64,000 nucleotides of DNA from the NCBI GenBank assembly GCA_016458225.1, contig JAEMGR010000040.1, positions 1 to 64,000 on the forward strand, written 5' to 3'. Below are positions 21,592 through 31,023 of the stretch, one piece after another. The position numbers were made by a program, and so were the translations under genes. This stretch comes from Myxococcaceae bacterium JPH2. Lineage in GTDB: Bacteria > Myxococcota > Myxococcia > Myxococcales > Myxococcaceae. Below the pieces are notes generated by a model. That model was not told the DNA's origin, searched no databases, and saw nothing but the letters and a program-made list of their open reading frames with translations. The number at the start of each line of letters is the position of its first letter. Positions within the stretch are counted from its first letter, which is position 1.

Positions 21592-23025
21592 ATGAGTCGC
21601 ATCCTGACAATGCTGGTGGCCATGGCCACCATCGTCGTCGCCCTCGCGGGCGGCGTCGCGACGGCGTACGTGGTGGGTGGTCTGGCAGAGGCCCACTTGT
21701 TCACGGGCGCCAGCCGGCTGACGAACATCATCTTCCTGATGCTCGTCTTCGTGATGATCATCGCCACGCTGCTCACGCTCGCCGAGCGCAAGTGGAGCGC
21801 GTTCATGCAGGACCGCGTGGGTCCCAACCGCGCGCGCCTGGGCATCCCGGGCCTGAAGAACCGCTCCCTCGGCGGCATCCCGCACATCATCACCGACGTG
21901 CTGAAGATGCTGACGAAGGAGGACTTCGTCCCGGGGCTTGCCAACAAGTTCCTGTTCAACCTGGGCCCCCTGCTCGCCTTCGCGCCGGTGTTCGCGCTGT
22001 TCGCCGTGGTGCCCGCCGGCCCCACGGTGTCGGTGTTCGGCCAGAAGGTGGACATGGTGGTGGCCACGCCGGACTTCGGCATCCTCTACCTGTTCGCCAT
22101 CGCGTCGCTGGCCGTGTACGGCACGGCGCTCGCCGGCTGGTCCTCCAACAACAAGTTCGCGCTGCTGGGCGGCGTTCGCGCCTCCGCGCAGATGATCTCC
22201 TACGAGGTCGCGCTGGGCCTGTCGCTCGTGGGCCTGTTCCTGACCTTCTCCTCCGTGCAGCTCCCCGCGCTGGTGGGTGACGTGGCCAGCGCCCTGTCGC
22301 CGGCCACCGGTCAGGGCAAGTACCTGTGGAGCACGCAGGTGTTCGGGCTGGACATCGGCATCCCCGCCTGGGGCTTCATCATCCAGCCGCTGGGCTTCAT
22401 CGGGTTCTTCGTCGCGTCGTTCGCCGAGACCAAGCGCGCCCCCTTCGACGTGCCGGAAGGCGAGTCGGAGATCATCGGCTACTTCGTCGAGTACTCCGGC
22501 ATGAAGTTCGGCATGTTCATGATCTCCGAGTTCGTGGAGGTCGTGGTGCTGGCCGGCGTGACGACGGCGCTGTTCTTCGGTGGGCACAACCTGCCTGTCT
22601 TCGGCGAGGCGCTGGCGAACAACGCCTTCATGCAGGAGCACGGCTGGGTCTACGGCACCATCCTGGGCACGGTGTTCTGGCTGAAGGTCCTCCTCCTCAT
22701 CTGGGTGCAGCTGGTCATCCGCTGGACCTTCCCGCGCTTCCGGTACGATCAGATCCAGTCGCTCGGCTGGAAGATCCTCCTGCCGGTGGGCCTGGTGAAC
22801 GTGTTCGTCACGGCGGCCCTGGTGCTGTGGGATCCGTCGCTGCGCGCCCTGGGCGTGGTGGGCATCCTGGAGATTGCGGTCTTCATGGCCCTGACGCTGT
22901 CGAAGAAGGAGAAGTCGGAGGCCGGTGCGCACGGCGACGCGCACGGGCACGGGCATGACCACGGGCACGCGGCGCCGGCTGGCGCCCATGCGGATCCCCA
23001 TCCCTCTGCGGCGGGCGCGCACTAA
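21592..23025 (+). CDS. nuoH: NADH-quinone oxidoreductase subunit H with histidine-rich tail
   Basis: A 477-residue membrane subunit that forms the quinone-channel roof. About eight helices and the conserved motifs LAERKWSAFMQDRVGPNR and APFDVPEGESEI are present. It is longer than E. coli NuoH (325). The surplus lies mainly in an extended loop and a C-terminal tail of about 35 residues rich in His, Gly and Ala, from GAHGDAHGHGHDHGH onward, likely cytoplasmic and metal-binding in appearance. It starts two bases after nuoG. Confidence 0.93.
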   Translation: MSRILTMLVAMATIVVALAGGVATAYVVGGLAEAHLFTGASRLTNIIFLMLVFVMIIATLLTLAERKWSAFMQDRVGPNRARLGIPGLKNRSLGGIPHIITDVLKMLTKEDFVPGLANKFLFNLGPLLAFAPVFALFAVVPAGPTVSVFGQKVDMVVATPDFGILYLFAIASLAVYGTALAGWSSNNKFALLGGVRASAQMISYEVALGLSLVGLFLTFSSVQLPALVGDVASALSPATGQGKYLWSTQVFGLDIGIPAWGFIIQPLGFIGFFVASFAETKRAPFDVPEGESEIIGYFVEYSGMKFGMFMISEFVEVVVLAGVTTALFFGGHNLPVFGEALANNAFMQEHGWVYGTILGTVFWLKVLLLIWVQLVIRWTFPRFRYDQIQSLGWKILLPVGLVNVFVTAALVLWDPSLRALGVVGILEIAVFMALTLSKKEKSEAGAHGDAHGHGHDHGHAAPAGAHADPHPSAAGAH

Positions 23026-23073
23026 GCCCGCCAGGGCGGCGGCGCAGCACGGCCGCCGCAAGCGAGACACGAC

Positions 23074-23823
23074 ATGGCGTACAAGGCGACCCAGGATCCC
23101 CGGACGGACCTCCGCGAGCGGACGTACATCCCCGAGCTGTTGCGCGGCCTGGCCATCACGACCCGGCACTTCTTCCGCAACATGTTCGGGACGCGTGACA
23201 CCAACCCTCAGGTGGTGGACCGCAAGGGCCTCAGCCTGATGACGACGGTGGAGTACCCGGAGGAGAAGCCCATCTACCCCGAGGGGTACCGTGGCCTCCA
23301 CCGGTTGGTTCCGCGCGAGGACGGCAAGCCGCGCTGCGTGGCTTGCTACATGTGCGCCACCATCTGCCCGGCGCAGTGCATCTACATCGAGGCGGGCGAG
23401 TACGAGACCGAGACGAGCGACTCCGAGTCGCGCGTCATCGAGAAGTTCCCCACCCAGTTCGTCATCGACGAGCTGCGCTGCGTGGTGTGCGGCCTCTGCG
23501 TGGATGCGTGCCCCAAGGACGCCATCCGCATGGACACCGGCACGCACACGCCCTCCGAGTACAGCCGGCAGAACTTCGTCTACGACATCCCCAAGCTGCT
23601 CAAGGGGCCGGCGGTGTCTCACCCGTCGGATCCGTGGAACAAGCGCGAGGGCTCCGAGGAGCCGCACCACGTCCACAAGGAGGCCCACACGCGCATTGGC
23701 GAGGGCCTGGTGCAGCTCAAGACGCCGCAGCTCGGCGCGGGCCACGGCAAGGCGCCCGCGCACGGCTCCCAGACGGTGGTGACGCAGCAGGGCCCCATCC
23801 AGGTGACGCGCTTCCTCAAGTAG
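23074..23823 (+). CDS. nuoI: NADH-quinone oxidoreductase subunit I with extended tail
   Basis: A 249-residue ferredoxin-type subunit with two 4Fe-4S motifs, [15 protein letters not shown] and [15 protein letters not shown], that carry electrons (N6a/N6b) to NuoB. The 50-60 residues after the ferredoxin domain include several histidines (PHHVHKEAH) and exceed the usual length (about 160-180). Last gene of this nuo block; a rho-independent terminator follows. Confidence 0.93.
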   Translation: MAYKATQDPRTDLRERTYIPELLRGLAITTRHFFRNMFGTRDTNPQVVDRKGLSLMTTVEYPEEKPIYPEGYRGLHRLVPREDGKPRCVACYMCATICPAQCIYIEAGEYETETSDSESRVIEKFPTQFVIDELRCVVCGLCVDACPKDAIRMDTGTHTPSEYSRQNFVYDIPKLLKGPAVSHPSDPWNKREGSEEPHHVHKEAHTRIGEGLVQLKTPQLGAGHGKAPAHGSQTVVTQQGPIQVTRFLK

Positions 23824-23847
23824 CCCGCCGTCCCCTGCTGCTTCTTC

Positions 23848-23894
23848 CCGGCCTGCCGCACCGTGAGTCACGGTTCGGCGGGCCGGTGTCTTTT
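23848..23894 (+). terminator. Rho-independent terminator of nuoCDGHI
   Basis: CCGGCC (23848-23853) pairs with GGCCGG (23881-23886), continued inward by ACCGTGA/CACGGT pairing, and TGTCTTTT follows immediately. It is the only terminator in the window with a good T-run. Confidence 0.75.
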
Positions 23895-24047
23895 CCGGGT
23901 GCGTGTGGTGACGGTGAAGCTCTTCAATGCAGCTAGCGCCGAGCGGCCCGGGTGGACACGCGCAGGCGCGGAGTGCGCGCGGGTCGACAGCCGAGCGCGC
24001 AAGGGCCTTCCGGTGGGGGACTCCACCTCCCTAGCGTGGAGGTCTCC

Positions 24048-24413
24048 ATGAAGCGCTACCGCCTCTCGGTGTGTAAGGGCTCCAGCTGTCGGGCGGGTGG
24101 AGCGGACAGCGTCCACGCCGCGGCGCGAGACGAGCTGAGTGCCCGCAGCCTGGTGCCTCGTTGCGAGCTGTACCGCGGGGGCTGCTACGGCTTCTGCCAC
24201 ATGGGGCCCAACGTGGTGGTGCGCGAGGACACCGGCCGCAAGAAGGACCCGCTCTCGCCCGAGGACTACCAACTCATGGGCTGGGAGGGCGAGGTCTACT
24301 ACTCGGCCATGACGGCGGAGAAGATGCGCCGCGTGGTGGCCGAGCACATCCAGCAGGACACACCCGTGCGCGAGCTGTTCGGTCAGCCGGACTCGGACTC
24401 AGGCGAGGAGTAG
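24048..24413 (+). CDS. Thioredoxin-fold 2Fe-2S ferredoxin
   Basis: A 121-residue protein of the thioredoxin-like ferredoxin family, related to the NuoE C-terminal domain. Ligand cysteines are Cys9 and Cys14 (VCKGSSC) and Cys46 and Cys50 (GGCYGFCHMGP). It follows the nuo block on the same strand but beyond its terminator, so it has its own transcript. The start is fixed by GTGGAGG five bases before ATG. It could be a soluble electron carrier or donor for complex I; the nuoE and nuoF genes are absent here. Confidence 0.85.
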   Translation: MKRYRLSVCKGSSCRAGGADSVHAAARDELSARSLVPRCELYRGGCYGFCHMGPNVVVREDTGRKKDPLSPEDYQLMGWEGEVYYSAMTAEKMRRVVAEHIQQDTPVRELFGQPDSDSGEE

Positions 24414-24424
24414 CGCCCTTCTGC

Positions 24425-27013
24425 TCACTGCTCGCCGAGGGGATGCACGCCGTCCCACTCCTCGGGCGGAGGCATGAGGATGAGGCCCTGGCAGCGCTCG
24501 GCGTAGACGGCGGCCACGGTGTCGCCGTACTCGGTGGCACAGCGGCGGAAGAGTTCCTGCGCGTCCATGAAGCGGCGCTGGTGGTACGCGGTGAGGGCCT
24601 TCTCGTAGAGCGTGAGGCCCTCCTGCATCTTCGCGGTGAAGTCGCCGCGCCGCCCCAGCAGCTCGTGCAGGCGCAGGGGCTGCGCTCGGTTGCGCAGGCG
24701 CACGCGGTCCACCTCGCGGAACACGTAGCTGTCGCTGGCGAGCTGCGCGGTGGCCTCGCCCGCGAGCACGTAGGTGCCGTAGGCCTTGTTGGCGGCCTCC
24801 AGGCGGCTGGCCATGTTCACCGCCTCGCCCATCACGGTGTAGTTGGACTTCAGCTCGCTGCCCATGTCGCCCACCAGCACCTCGCCCGTGTCCAGGCCGG
24901 CGCGGAAGGTGAGGCGGTGGCCGAACTTCTTCTCCCAGAGGGGCTGCTTCTCCGCGAGCACCGCGCGCATCTTCAGCGCGGCCTCGCAGGCCAGGTGCGC
25001 GTGCCGGTCCGTGCGCACGGGCGCGCCCCAGAACGCCATCACCGCGTCGCCCACGTACTTGTCCACCTGCCCCGCCGTCGAGCGCACCACCGCCGTCATC
25101 TCCGTGAGGTAGGCGTTGAGCAACTGCACGAGCTGCTCGGGCGGCATCTGCTCGGACAGGCGCGTGAAGCCATCGATGTCGGAGAGGTACACCGTCATCT
25201 TCCGGCGCTCGGGCCGCATGAGGCTGACGTCCCGTGCGACCAGCCGCGCGACCTCGGGGCTGACGTAGCGACCGAGCGCGCTGTGGACGAAGTCGCGCAC
25301 GTCCTGCTCGTTGCGGAAGGCGTAGACGGTGGTGGAGACGAACGCGAAGGCCATGGCCAGGAGCGGTCCGGCCACGGCGATCCACAGGTGGTCCTCGACG
25401 AAGACGTAGCCGGAGAGGACCACGTAGCCCGCGGCGGCCGCGCCCAGGCCCCCCACGTACAGCAGCGCGCCACCCAGCGAGCGCAACAGCCAGCTGATGG
25501 ACAGCGCGAGGAACGCCCCGAGGAAGGCGAGCCCCACGGTCAGCAGCAGGTCCAGGTCCGTCCGCGCGCGCGTGATGCCCTCCGACTGGAGGATGTTCGC
25601 CAGCGCCTGCCCGAGGATGGCGCCCCCCGGCAGTCCCCGACCGATGGGCGTGTCACGGCCCTCTGGGGCATAGCTCGTCGTGTTGGTGAGGATGACGGCG
25701 CGCCCCTTCACGTCGTTCTCGAAGCGCGGAGGCCGCTCGTCCTGCGCGTCGAAGAGGTTGACGAGCACGTTCCAGCCGCGGACAGAGCGCCCCAGCGAGC
25801 CCCGCGTCCCGCGCCCCGCGACGGGCGAGTCCCAGCGCACCAGGCTGTAGCCCGACTCATCCATGGGCACCGAGTAGGCGTCGCCGATGTAGAGCCGGCC
25901 CTGCGCGTAGCGGAGCTGTCGCGTGCCCGCCAGTCGCATCGCCGCGGCCAGGGGCAACGAGGGCAGCACGTGGCGCTCACCGCCGCGCGGGCTGTAGAGC
26001 ACCAGGTGCGGCACTCCGCGCACCACGCCATCTGGATCCGCTGACAGGGTCGCGGCCCCATATGCGCTCGCCGCGCCCAATAGGGGCGTCACGGGGTGCT
26101 GGAGCTGGCGCACCTCCACGAGCTTCTCGGGGTCGAGCCCCTGGACGACGACCTCCGTCATCGCCACGAAGAGGTCCGTGGACGACAGGGCGTACGCATC
26201 ATCCGTGGCGCGGCGCTCCTGGACCGCGGGCTGCGCCTCACCGAGCTGCGCGCCGAGGAGGCGGCCTTCTCCTTCGTCCGCCACCCCGGCCCAGACTTCC
26301 ATCGCGCTCCCGGCGGGGATGACGAAGGCGGGCCGACGCAGGGTGAGGACGGTCTGGGCTCGGACGCGGGCCTCGGCCAACGCGACGTAGCTGCCCAGTC
26401 GGACGCGATAGGGCCAGAGCCGCCCGGCGAGTGGCAACGTCCGCGCGCCTTCTGAGCCCCAGCCAAACGCGAGCACCGAGTGGCCGGGGTCTTGATCGAG
26501 CAGCTCGCGAAACGCGTCGTCGTCCTCGGAGAGCGCCGAGCGCCCCGCCTTGGGGCTCACGGTGCAGGCGCGGGGACTGAGTTCGGGATACAGCGAATCC
26601 AGCACCACCAGCGAGGCGCCCTCCCCCACCAGCCGATGCACCATGCTGCCCACCACCTGGCGGGGCCAGGGGTACGCGGCGATGCCCGGGCGAACGCTCT
26701 GCTGGGCCTCGGCGAGCGTCTCGTCATCGACGGCGACGACCACGACCTGGTCCGAGCGCGCCGAGCGTTCGCCCAGCTTGCGCGCGCGCCAGTCGTAGAA
26801 GACGCGCTCCCAGGAGTCCACCCCTCGCGAGGCCGCTTCCACCAGCCCCGTGGGTGACAACATGCTCGGCGCTTCTTCCGCGGAGGACACGCGCTGCGGG
26901 CGCTGCGACACGAGCAGCCCCATCAAGCTGCCGAAGAGGGCCGCCTGCAGGAGTGAAAAGCCGAGGCGCTTGAGGAAACGCCGACCAGCGGAATGGGCTC
27001 GGAGACCTTGCAC
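24425..27013 (-). CDS. CHASE2-domain adenylate cyclase
   Basis: About 862 residues: one N-terminal membrane helix, a large extracytoplasmic CHASE2 sensor domain (about 40-430), three closely spaced membrane helices (about 445-540) and a C-terminal class III cyclase domain. Catalytic motifs are intact (YLSDIDGF, VDKYVGDAVM, NYTVMGEAVNMASR); Glu replaces the usual Asp in MGE. A C-terminal TPR-like segment of about 100 residues follows. The start is uncertain: GTG at 27013 is preferred, because an earlier ATG at 27064 would overlap the start of the divergent lipoprotein gene. The CHASE2 ligand is unknown. Confidence 0.85.
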   Translation of the reverse strand: MQGLRAHSAGRRFLKRLGFSLLQAALFGSLMGLLVSQRPQRVSSAEEAPSMLSPTGLVEAASRGVDSWERVFYDWRARKLGERSARSDQVVVVAVDDETLAEAQQSVRPGIAAYPWPRQVVGSMVHRLVGEGASLVVLDSLYPELSPRACTVSPKAGRSALSEDDDAFRELLDQDPGHSVLAFGWGSEGARTLPLAGRLWPYRVRLGSYVALAEARVRAQTVLTLRRPAFVIPAGSAMEVWAGVADEGEGRLLGAQLGEAQPAVQERRATDDAYALSSTDLFVAMTEVVVQGLDPEKLVEVRQLQHPVTPLLGAASAYGAATLSADPDGVVRGVPHLVLYSPRGGERHVLPSLPLAAAMRLAGTRQLRYAQGRLYIGDAYSVPMDESGYSLVRWDSPVAGRGTRGSLGRSVRGWNVLVNLFDAQDERPPRFENDVKGRAVILTNTTSYAPEGRDTPIGRGLPGGAILGQALANILQSEGITRARTDLDLLLTVGLAFLGAFLALSISWLLRSLGGALLYVGGLGAAAAGYVVLSGYVFVEDHLWIAVAGPLLAMAFAFVSTTVYAFRNEQDVRDFVHSALGRYVSPEVARLVARDVSLMRPERRKMTVYLSDIDGFTRLSEQMPPEQLVQLLNAYLTEMTAVVRSTAGQVDKYVGDAVMAFWGAPVRTDRHAHLACEAALKMRAVLAEKQPLWEKKFGHRLTFRAGLDTGEVLVGDMGSELKSNYTVMGEAVNMASRLEAANKAYGTYVLAGEATAQLASDSYVFREVDRVRLRNRAQPLRLHELLGRRGDFTAKMQEGLTLYEKALTAYHQRRFMDAQELFRRCATEYGDTVAAVYAERCQGLILMPPPEEWDGVHPLGEQ

Positions 27014-27062
27014 GGACGGGCAGAGGATACTCCGGCCGGCGCCTTGGTATGCTCCTGCGCCC

Positions 27063-27932
27063 ATGAAACGACTCCTCCTGTCCGCCGCAGCCGTCGCCTC
27101 CCTGCTCGCGCCCCTGGCCTGCGACCTGGAGAAGGCCGGAAACCAGCTCTCCGCCGACCACGTCATGGTGGGCACCCTGTTGGCGACTCCCCGAGTGGAC
27201 GTCTCCGCGTCCGCGATGGCGGGGTACGACGCGGGCACCTTCGGCGGCGCGGACGGCGGGGCCGATGTCATCTCCCTGCCCGCGCAGACGGCGGCCTTCG
27301 TCTTCTTCGGCACCAAGTCTGGAGCCAACGCCTCGCCCTCGGGGGTGTCGGGGGCCAGCGTGGAGCTGAAGACCGGGAGCGAGCCGGGCGTGGCGCTCAC
27401 CTCGGATGGCGCGGGCAGCTACAGCCGCAGCAGCAACGGAGAGACGGGGCTGGTGTACCAGTCCGGTGCCACGTACCAGTTCGTCGCGACGGAGAGCGGC
27501 ACGCGCTACGTGGGCCACGTCGAGGACTCGCCGACGAAGGAGAGCATCACGGCCTTCCATCCTCCCGAGGGCTTCGTGCGGCTCGCGGCGAACACGGCGT
27601 TCAGCTTCGACCGCGCCGCGGCGCCCGCGGGCAAGGACCGCACGCTGGGCTTCGTCACGGTGGTGCCGCTGAGTTCGGATGGGCAGAAGGGCCAGCCGAC
27701 GTACTCCAACGTCCCCACCTCGCCGGTCGAGTTCCTCCAGCTCGTCGCGGTGCCGGCCACGTTCCGCGAGGCCCGGGTGACGATTCCCGCGACGGCGTTC
27801 CCCAAGTCAGCGCAAACCTACCTGGTCATCTTCCAGGCCGTGCGCATGGGCGGCGCGGAGACCGACAACCTGTTCCTCGGAAGCGCGCTCCTCGCTGGGA
27901 CCGCGGAAGTCGGCATCTTCCGAACGAACTGA
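27063..27932 (+). CDS. Predicted lipoprotein of unknown function
   Basis: A 289-residue exported protein. The signal peptide ends in LAPLAC (Cys20), a lipobox, with Asp at +2. The rest is beta-rich, with Ser/Gly-rich stretches and an Ala/Gly segment near residues 55-65, and it looks like Ig-like strands. I do not recognise the family. TATGCT lies nine bases before the ATG and no Shine-Dalgarno is evident, so the transcript may be leaderless. It diverges from the CHASE2 cyclase. Confidence 0.65.
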   Translation: MKRLLLSAAAVASLLAPLACDLEKAGNQLSADHVMVGTLLATPRVDVSASAMAGYDAGTFGGADGGADVISLPAQTAAFVFFGTKSGANASPSGVSGASVELKTGSEPGVALTSDGAGSYSRSSNGETGLVYQSGATYQFVATESGTRYVGHVEDSPTKESITAFHPPEGFVRLAANTAFSFDRAAAPAGKDRTLGFVTVVPLSSDGQKGQPTYSNVPTSPVEFLQLVAVPATFREARVTIPATAFPKSAQTYLVIFQAVRMGGAETDNLFLGSALLAGTAEVGIFRTN

Positions 27933-28098
27933 GCGCCAGGCCGCGCCCACGCGCTCCAGGACCTCCGTTCCGGAGCACGCGGTTCGCCTCGCGGATCCGC
28001 GGGCGAGAGACCCGAGCAGCAAGCACGAGCCCGAAGAAGGTATCGGGCCTCGAAACACCACCCTGCCGAGCGTCACGCGCGAAGCAGGGTCAGCGCGC

Positions 28099-29106
28099 TC
28101 AGCCCGCTTCGATGTCGAGCCCGATGCGGCCCTCGAGCTTGAGCCGGAGCAGATGGCCAGCGAAGCGCTCCGCCTCATCGCGGGCGAGGACGTGACGGAA
28201 CGCATCGCCATCGGCGAGTTCCACCTCCAGTACCGGCCCACGCTGAAGGAGGCGGAAGAAGTCCTCGCCACCATCCGCGCGAGGCACGAACACCGGGAGG
28301 AAGCCCTTGAGCGGCAGCGCCACTCCGGGAGCCCGCATGCGCTCCACCAGGGCACGTGCGCCCGGCCGCACCGCATCCGCCGGCACGTCCTCGTCGGGAT
28401 AGAGCGGAGCCGGTGCCAGCGCGACGTCCTCCGTCGAGTCATCCGCGAGGAAGCCGTAGCGCGTGGGGAGACGCCCCGTGAGCTGGTAGCACAGCAGCAC
28501 GGACGCATCGGCAGCCACCCGTGACACATGGAGGATGGCGCGCTCCGCTCCCACTCGGCGCAGCACCAACGTGAGCCCCGGACGGCTCACCGTCACGTAG
28601 CGCTGCACGCGGTCCAGCAGCGTCGCGCGGATCTCCTTCATCGCCTCGGAGTAACGGGCCTCACTGTCCGCCTCCCGCTCCGCGAGCGCGTCCCGCGTCT
28701 TGCCGAGCCGAGCCTCCGCGTCGCGCATGAATCCCTGCGCGTCCGATGTGGCGGAAGGCACGAGCGCCGGAGCAGCCCCCTCCGGAACCATCAGCCCAGC
28801 GGCCCGCACCGCTCCCAACAAGAAGTCCCCCTGGTGCGAGAGCCGCTCGCGCTCCTCGCGGAAGCGCTGCCGCGCGGCCGCCTGGTGCCGCCGCAGGTCG
28901 CTCCAGGCCTCGTAGGCGGCCTCCAGCGTCTCCAGGCCGCGCAGACGCGCCAGGGCCTCATCTGGGCCCGAGGGCTCGCTCTGGGAAGCAGGGGCCGGCT
29001 CGCGCGAGGGGGGCGCGGTCACCGCGGGCATGTCCACCGGGGTGTCGTGGCGCAGGAGCGCATCCCTGCGGCCTCGTCCCGTCGTCCCCTTCTTCTCCCC
29101 GCTCAC
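28099..29106 (-). CDS. Conserved hypothetical protein, helical N-half
   Basis: A 335-residue protein of unknown function. The first 35 residues are charged, then a long predominantly helical region rich in Arg, Glu and Ala (residues 45-165), followed by a compact C-terminal domain with beta pattern. No catalytic motif was recognised. GTG at 29106 is chosen because GGAGG lies five bases upstream. It sits alone downstream of the small membrane-protein operon and converges with the lipoprotein gene. Confidence 0.55.
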   Translation of the reverse strand: MSGEKKGTTGRGRRDALLRHDTPVDMPAVTAPPSREPAPASQSEPSGPDEALARLRGLETLEAAYEAWSDLRRHQAAARQRFREERERLSHQGDFLLGAVRAAGLMVPEGAAPALVPSATSDAQGFMRDAEARLGKTRDALAEREADSEARYSEAMKEIRATLLDRVQRYVTVSRPGLTLVLRRVGAERAILHVSRVAADASVLLCYQLTGRLPTRYGFLADDSTEDVALAPAPLYPDEDVPADAVRPGARALVERMRAPGVALPLKGFLPVFVPRADGGEDFFRLLQRGPVLEVELADGDAFRHVLARDEAERFAGHLLRLKLEGRIGLDIEAG

Positions 29107-29245
29107 GACACCCTCCAGGCGACGGGATGCGAACCATCCCGGCCCGGGAATGATAGGGGCGCCCGCGCCCAACACCCAGCGTTCCCGACCGCGCCGAGGC
29201 GCCCGTCACCCGCCGGGGCAGCACCTCGGCGCCGCCAGGCGGAAC

Positions 29246-29545
29246 TCAGGCCGTGCGAGAAGCGGGAGGAACCTGCTGCGAGGAGGACGCCTCGCCCCGC
29301 GAGCCGTTGATGGCGTTGGACAGCGCGTCCTGGCCGCTCTGCAGGCGCTGGCGCAGGTCTCCCCGGAGCTGATCCCCCGGCTTCTGCGCGAACAGCAGAC
29401 CCAGCCCCGCGCCCACCAGGAGGCCCGCGGCGAACGCGCCCAGCACGGGCGCGAACTGCTCCACGGGGCCGCGGCGCGACTCCAGCCCGATCAGCTCCAG
29501 CACGTCGTCTCGGTCCAGCTTCTTGATGTCCTTCAAGCTCAACAT
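29246..29545 (-). CDS. YtxH-like small membrane protein
   Basis: A 99-residue protein with one membrane helix (about 34-52, Gly/Ala/Leu-rich) between a charged N-terminus and a Gln/Ser-rich C-terminal helix, the layout of YtxH-domain proteins. Last of five small genes on the minus strand. Function unknown. Confidence 0.6.
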   Translation of the reverse strand: MLSLKDIKKLDRDDVLELIGLESRRGPVEQFAPVLGAFAAGLLVGAGLGLLFAQKPGDQLRGDLRQRLQSGQDALSNAINGSRGEASSSQQVPPASRTA

Positions 29546-29588
29546 GCGCGTCTCCGATGAACTGCGAGGTGGGTGGAAACCGTGAGCG

Positions 29589-30014
29589 CTAGGCGCTCTC
29601 CGGGCGCGACGGATTCGATGCGGGAGTCGCTCGCGCGGGCGCTTGGGCCTGGCTGCTCCGTCCCGTTTGATAGCCCTGCACGGCCGCCTCGGCCATGCCG
29701 ATCAGCTCGTCCTTCACGAAGGGCAGCGCGGCCAGCTTCATGCCCAGGCGGAGGACCCGGGCCGTCAGCGGCGTGAACAGCCCACCGCCCAGCACGTAAC
29801 CAATGCCCAGCGCCGCCGCCATCATCCCGTAGGGGTTGCGCTCCACGCGGCCCCGGAGGTCCAGCGTCTGGCCCAGCTCGGACGCCGCGTCGCGCGCATC
29901 CGTGAACAGGCGCTGCGCGTCGGCGCCCAAGTGGTCCACCTTCTCGCCCAAGCCCCGCCCCTCGTCGCCCGTCGAGGACACTCGGCCGCTCGAATCGCCT
30001 GGATAGGTCGTCAT
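29589..30014 (-). CDS. Small membrane protein, unknown family
   Basis: A 141-residue protein with an amphipathic N-terminal helical region containing AASELGQTL, then a hydrophobic region (about 64-82) with GYVLGGGLFTP. The C-terminal tail is Ala/Pro-rich. It lies 14 bp downstream of the DUF883-like gene and 43 bp upstream of the YtxH-like gene, so it is the fourth gene of the operon. Confidence 0.55.
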   Translation of the reverse strand: MTTYPGDSSGRVSSTGDEGRGLGEKVDHLGADAQRLFTDARDAASELGQTLDLRGRVERNPYGMMAAALGIGYVLGGGLFTPLTARVLRLGMKLAALPFVKDELIGMAEAAVQGYQTGRSSQAQAPARATPASNPSRPESA

Positions 30015-30028
30015 CGTCGTTCTCGCTT

Positions 30029-30229
30029 TCAGCGGCGGGACGCCAGGCGCCCCACGAGGAAGCCCACCGCCACCGCGCCCAGCAGGCACGTCCCCGGGTT
30101 GGCGCGGATGAAGCTCACCACGCGCTGGTTCAGGTCCACCAGGTTCTGCCGAGCCTCGTCGAGCTGCGGCACCACCTGGTCCTGGAGCTGTCGGGCCCGG
30201 TCTGCCAGTTGCTGCGGATTCATCTCCAT
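30029..30229 (-). CDS. DUF883/ElaB-like small membrane protein
   Basis: A 66-residue protein: a helix rich in Gln and Asp (residues 4-35), a conserved VSFIRANPG turn, and a membrane helix with a GxxxG-like Gly pattern (about 44-60). ElaB/YqjD/DUF883 proteins tether to the inner membrane and bind ribosomes in E. coli; that role is only inferred here. AGGAG lies eight bases before ATG. Confidence 0.65.
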   Translation of the reverse strand: MEMNPQQLADRARQLQDQVVPQLDEARQNLVDLNQRVVSFIRANPGTCLLGAVAVGFLVGRLASRR

Positions 30230-30280
30230 CGAACCTTCTCCTGTCAGGGTTGAGTCGAAGCTTCCGGGCCCGCCGAGCGC

Positions 30281-30514
30281 TCAGCGCTCGCCACCCCGCC
30301 GCGAACCGAGCACATAGCCCACGAGGAACGCGGCGCCCACGCACGTGTACGGATGGCGGCGCACCCAGCCTCGCCAATCGGTGGCCACCGCCACCTCCTC
30401 GCGCAGCGCGCTGACCGAGGTGGCCAGGTCGGCCCGCGTCCGCTCGATTTCCGCGCGCAGGGCCGCGCTCGTGCGCGGGCGCACGGGCTTGGGCTGTTCG
30501 TTGCTAGCGGCCAT
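30281..30514 (-). CDS. DUF3618-type small membrane protein
   Basis: A 77-residue protein with the DUF3618 helix IERTRADLATSVSAL, a Trp-rich linker and a C-terminal membrane helix starting HPYTCVGAAFLVGYVLG. Its ATG overlaps the stop region of the upstream YqjE-like gene by 11 bp, so the two are translationally linked. Confidence 0.7.
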   Translation of the reverse strand: MAASNEQPKPVRPRTSAALRAEIERTRADLATSVSALREEVAVATDWRGWVRRHPYTCVGAAFLVGYVLGSRRGGER

Positions 30515-30980
30515 GCGGCGGCTCCTGGAAGGGCGATGGCGAGGACTCGCGCAGGGTATTCACTCCCGACTCCGCCGGAGCAGGCCGGGGCGGCGGCCGC
30601 GTGAAGACCGCCATGCTGCGCGACAGCTCATCGGACGTATCATCCATCATCTGGCGCGCTTTCAGTCGCGACACCGCATGGGCCACACCCAGTCCGCCGC
30701 CCACGAGGTTGAGCAACCCCACCGCCGCGAGCGCACCCGCCCAGCCCGTCCAGGGGACGAGCGCCGCGGCCAGGGCGCCGCACACGAAGGCGTAGCCCAC
30801 GAGGATGAAGGGAACGAACACGGCGATCCTCGCCACGTCCAGGCCCATGGCGCGCGCATCCTCGGACAGCTCCATCCGAGCGAGTTGCAGGTGCTGCGAC
30901 ACCAGCCGACTGAAGCCCTCCGCCATGCGCCCGACGAGCGCGGTGATGCCGCGTTCCGTCTGTTCACTCCCCACGTGCAT
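30504..30980 (-). CDS. YqjE-like phage-holin-family membrane protein
   Basis: A 158-residue protein with an N-terminal amphipathic helix (LVSQHLQLARMELSEDA) and two adjacent membrane helices (about 49-72 and 77-98), the pattern of the Phage_holin_3_6/YqjE family, often encoded beside DUF3618 and DUF883 genes. First gene of the operon. ATG at 30980 has GGAGAG just upstream, and a promoter lies 44-72 bp further up. Confidence 0.7.
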   Translation of the reverse strand: MHVGSEQTERGITALVGRMAEGFSRLVSQHLQLARMELSEDARAMGLDVARIAVFVPFILVGYAFVCGALAAALVPWTGWAGALAAVGLLNLVGGGLGVAHAVSRLKARQMMDDTSDELSRSMAVFTRPPPRPAPAESGVNTLRESSPSPFQEPPHGR

Positions 30981-31023
30981 GCACTCTCCGACCGTCGCTC
31001 GCGTCCGCGCTCCGGGCGGGGCC

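Noticed and set aside
19622-21610. Long minus-strand frame opposite nuoG
   Set aside because: Its composition mirrors the opposite strand and no domain is seen. nuoG has all cluster ligands.
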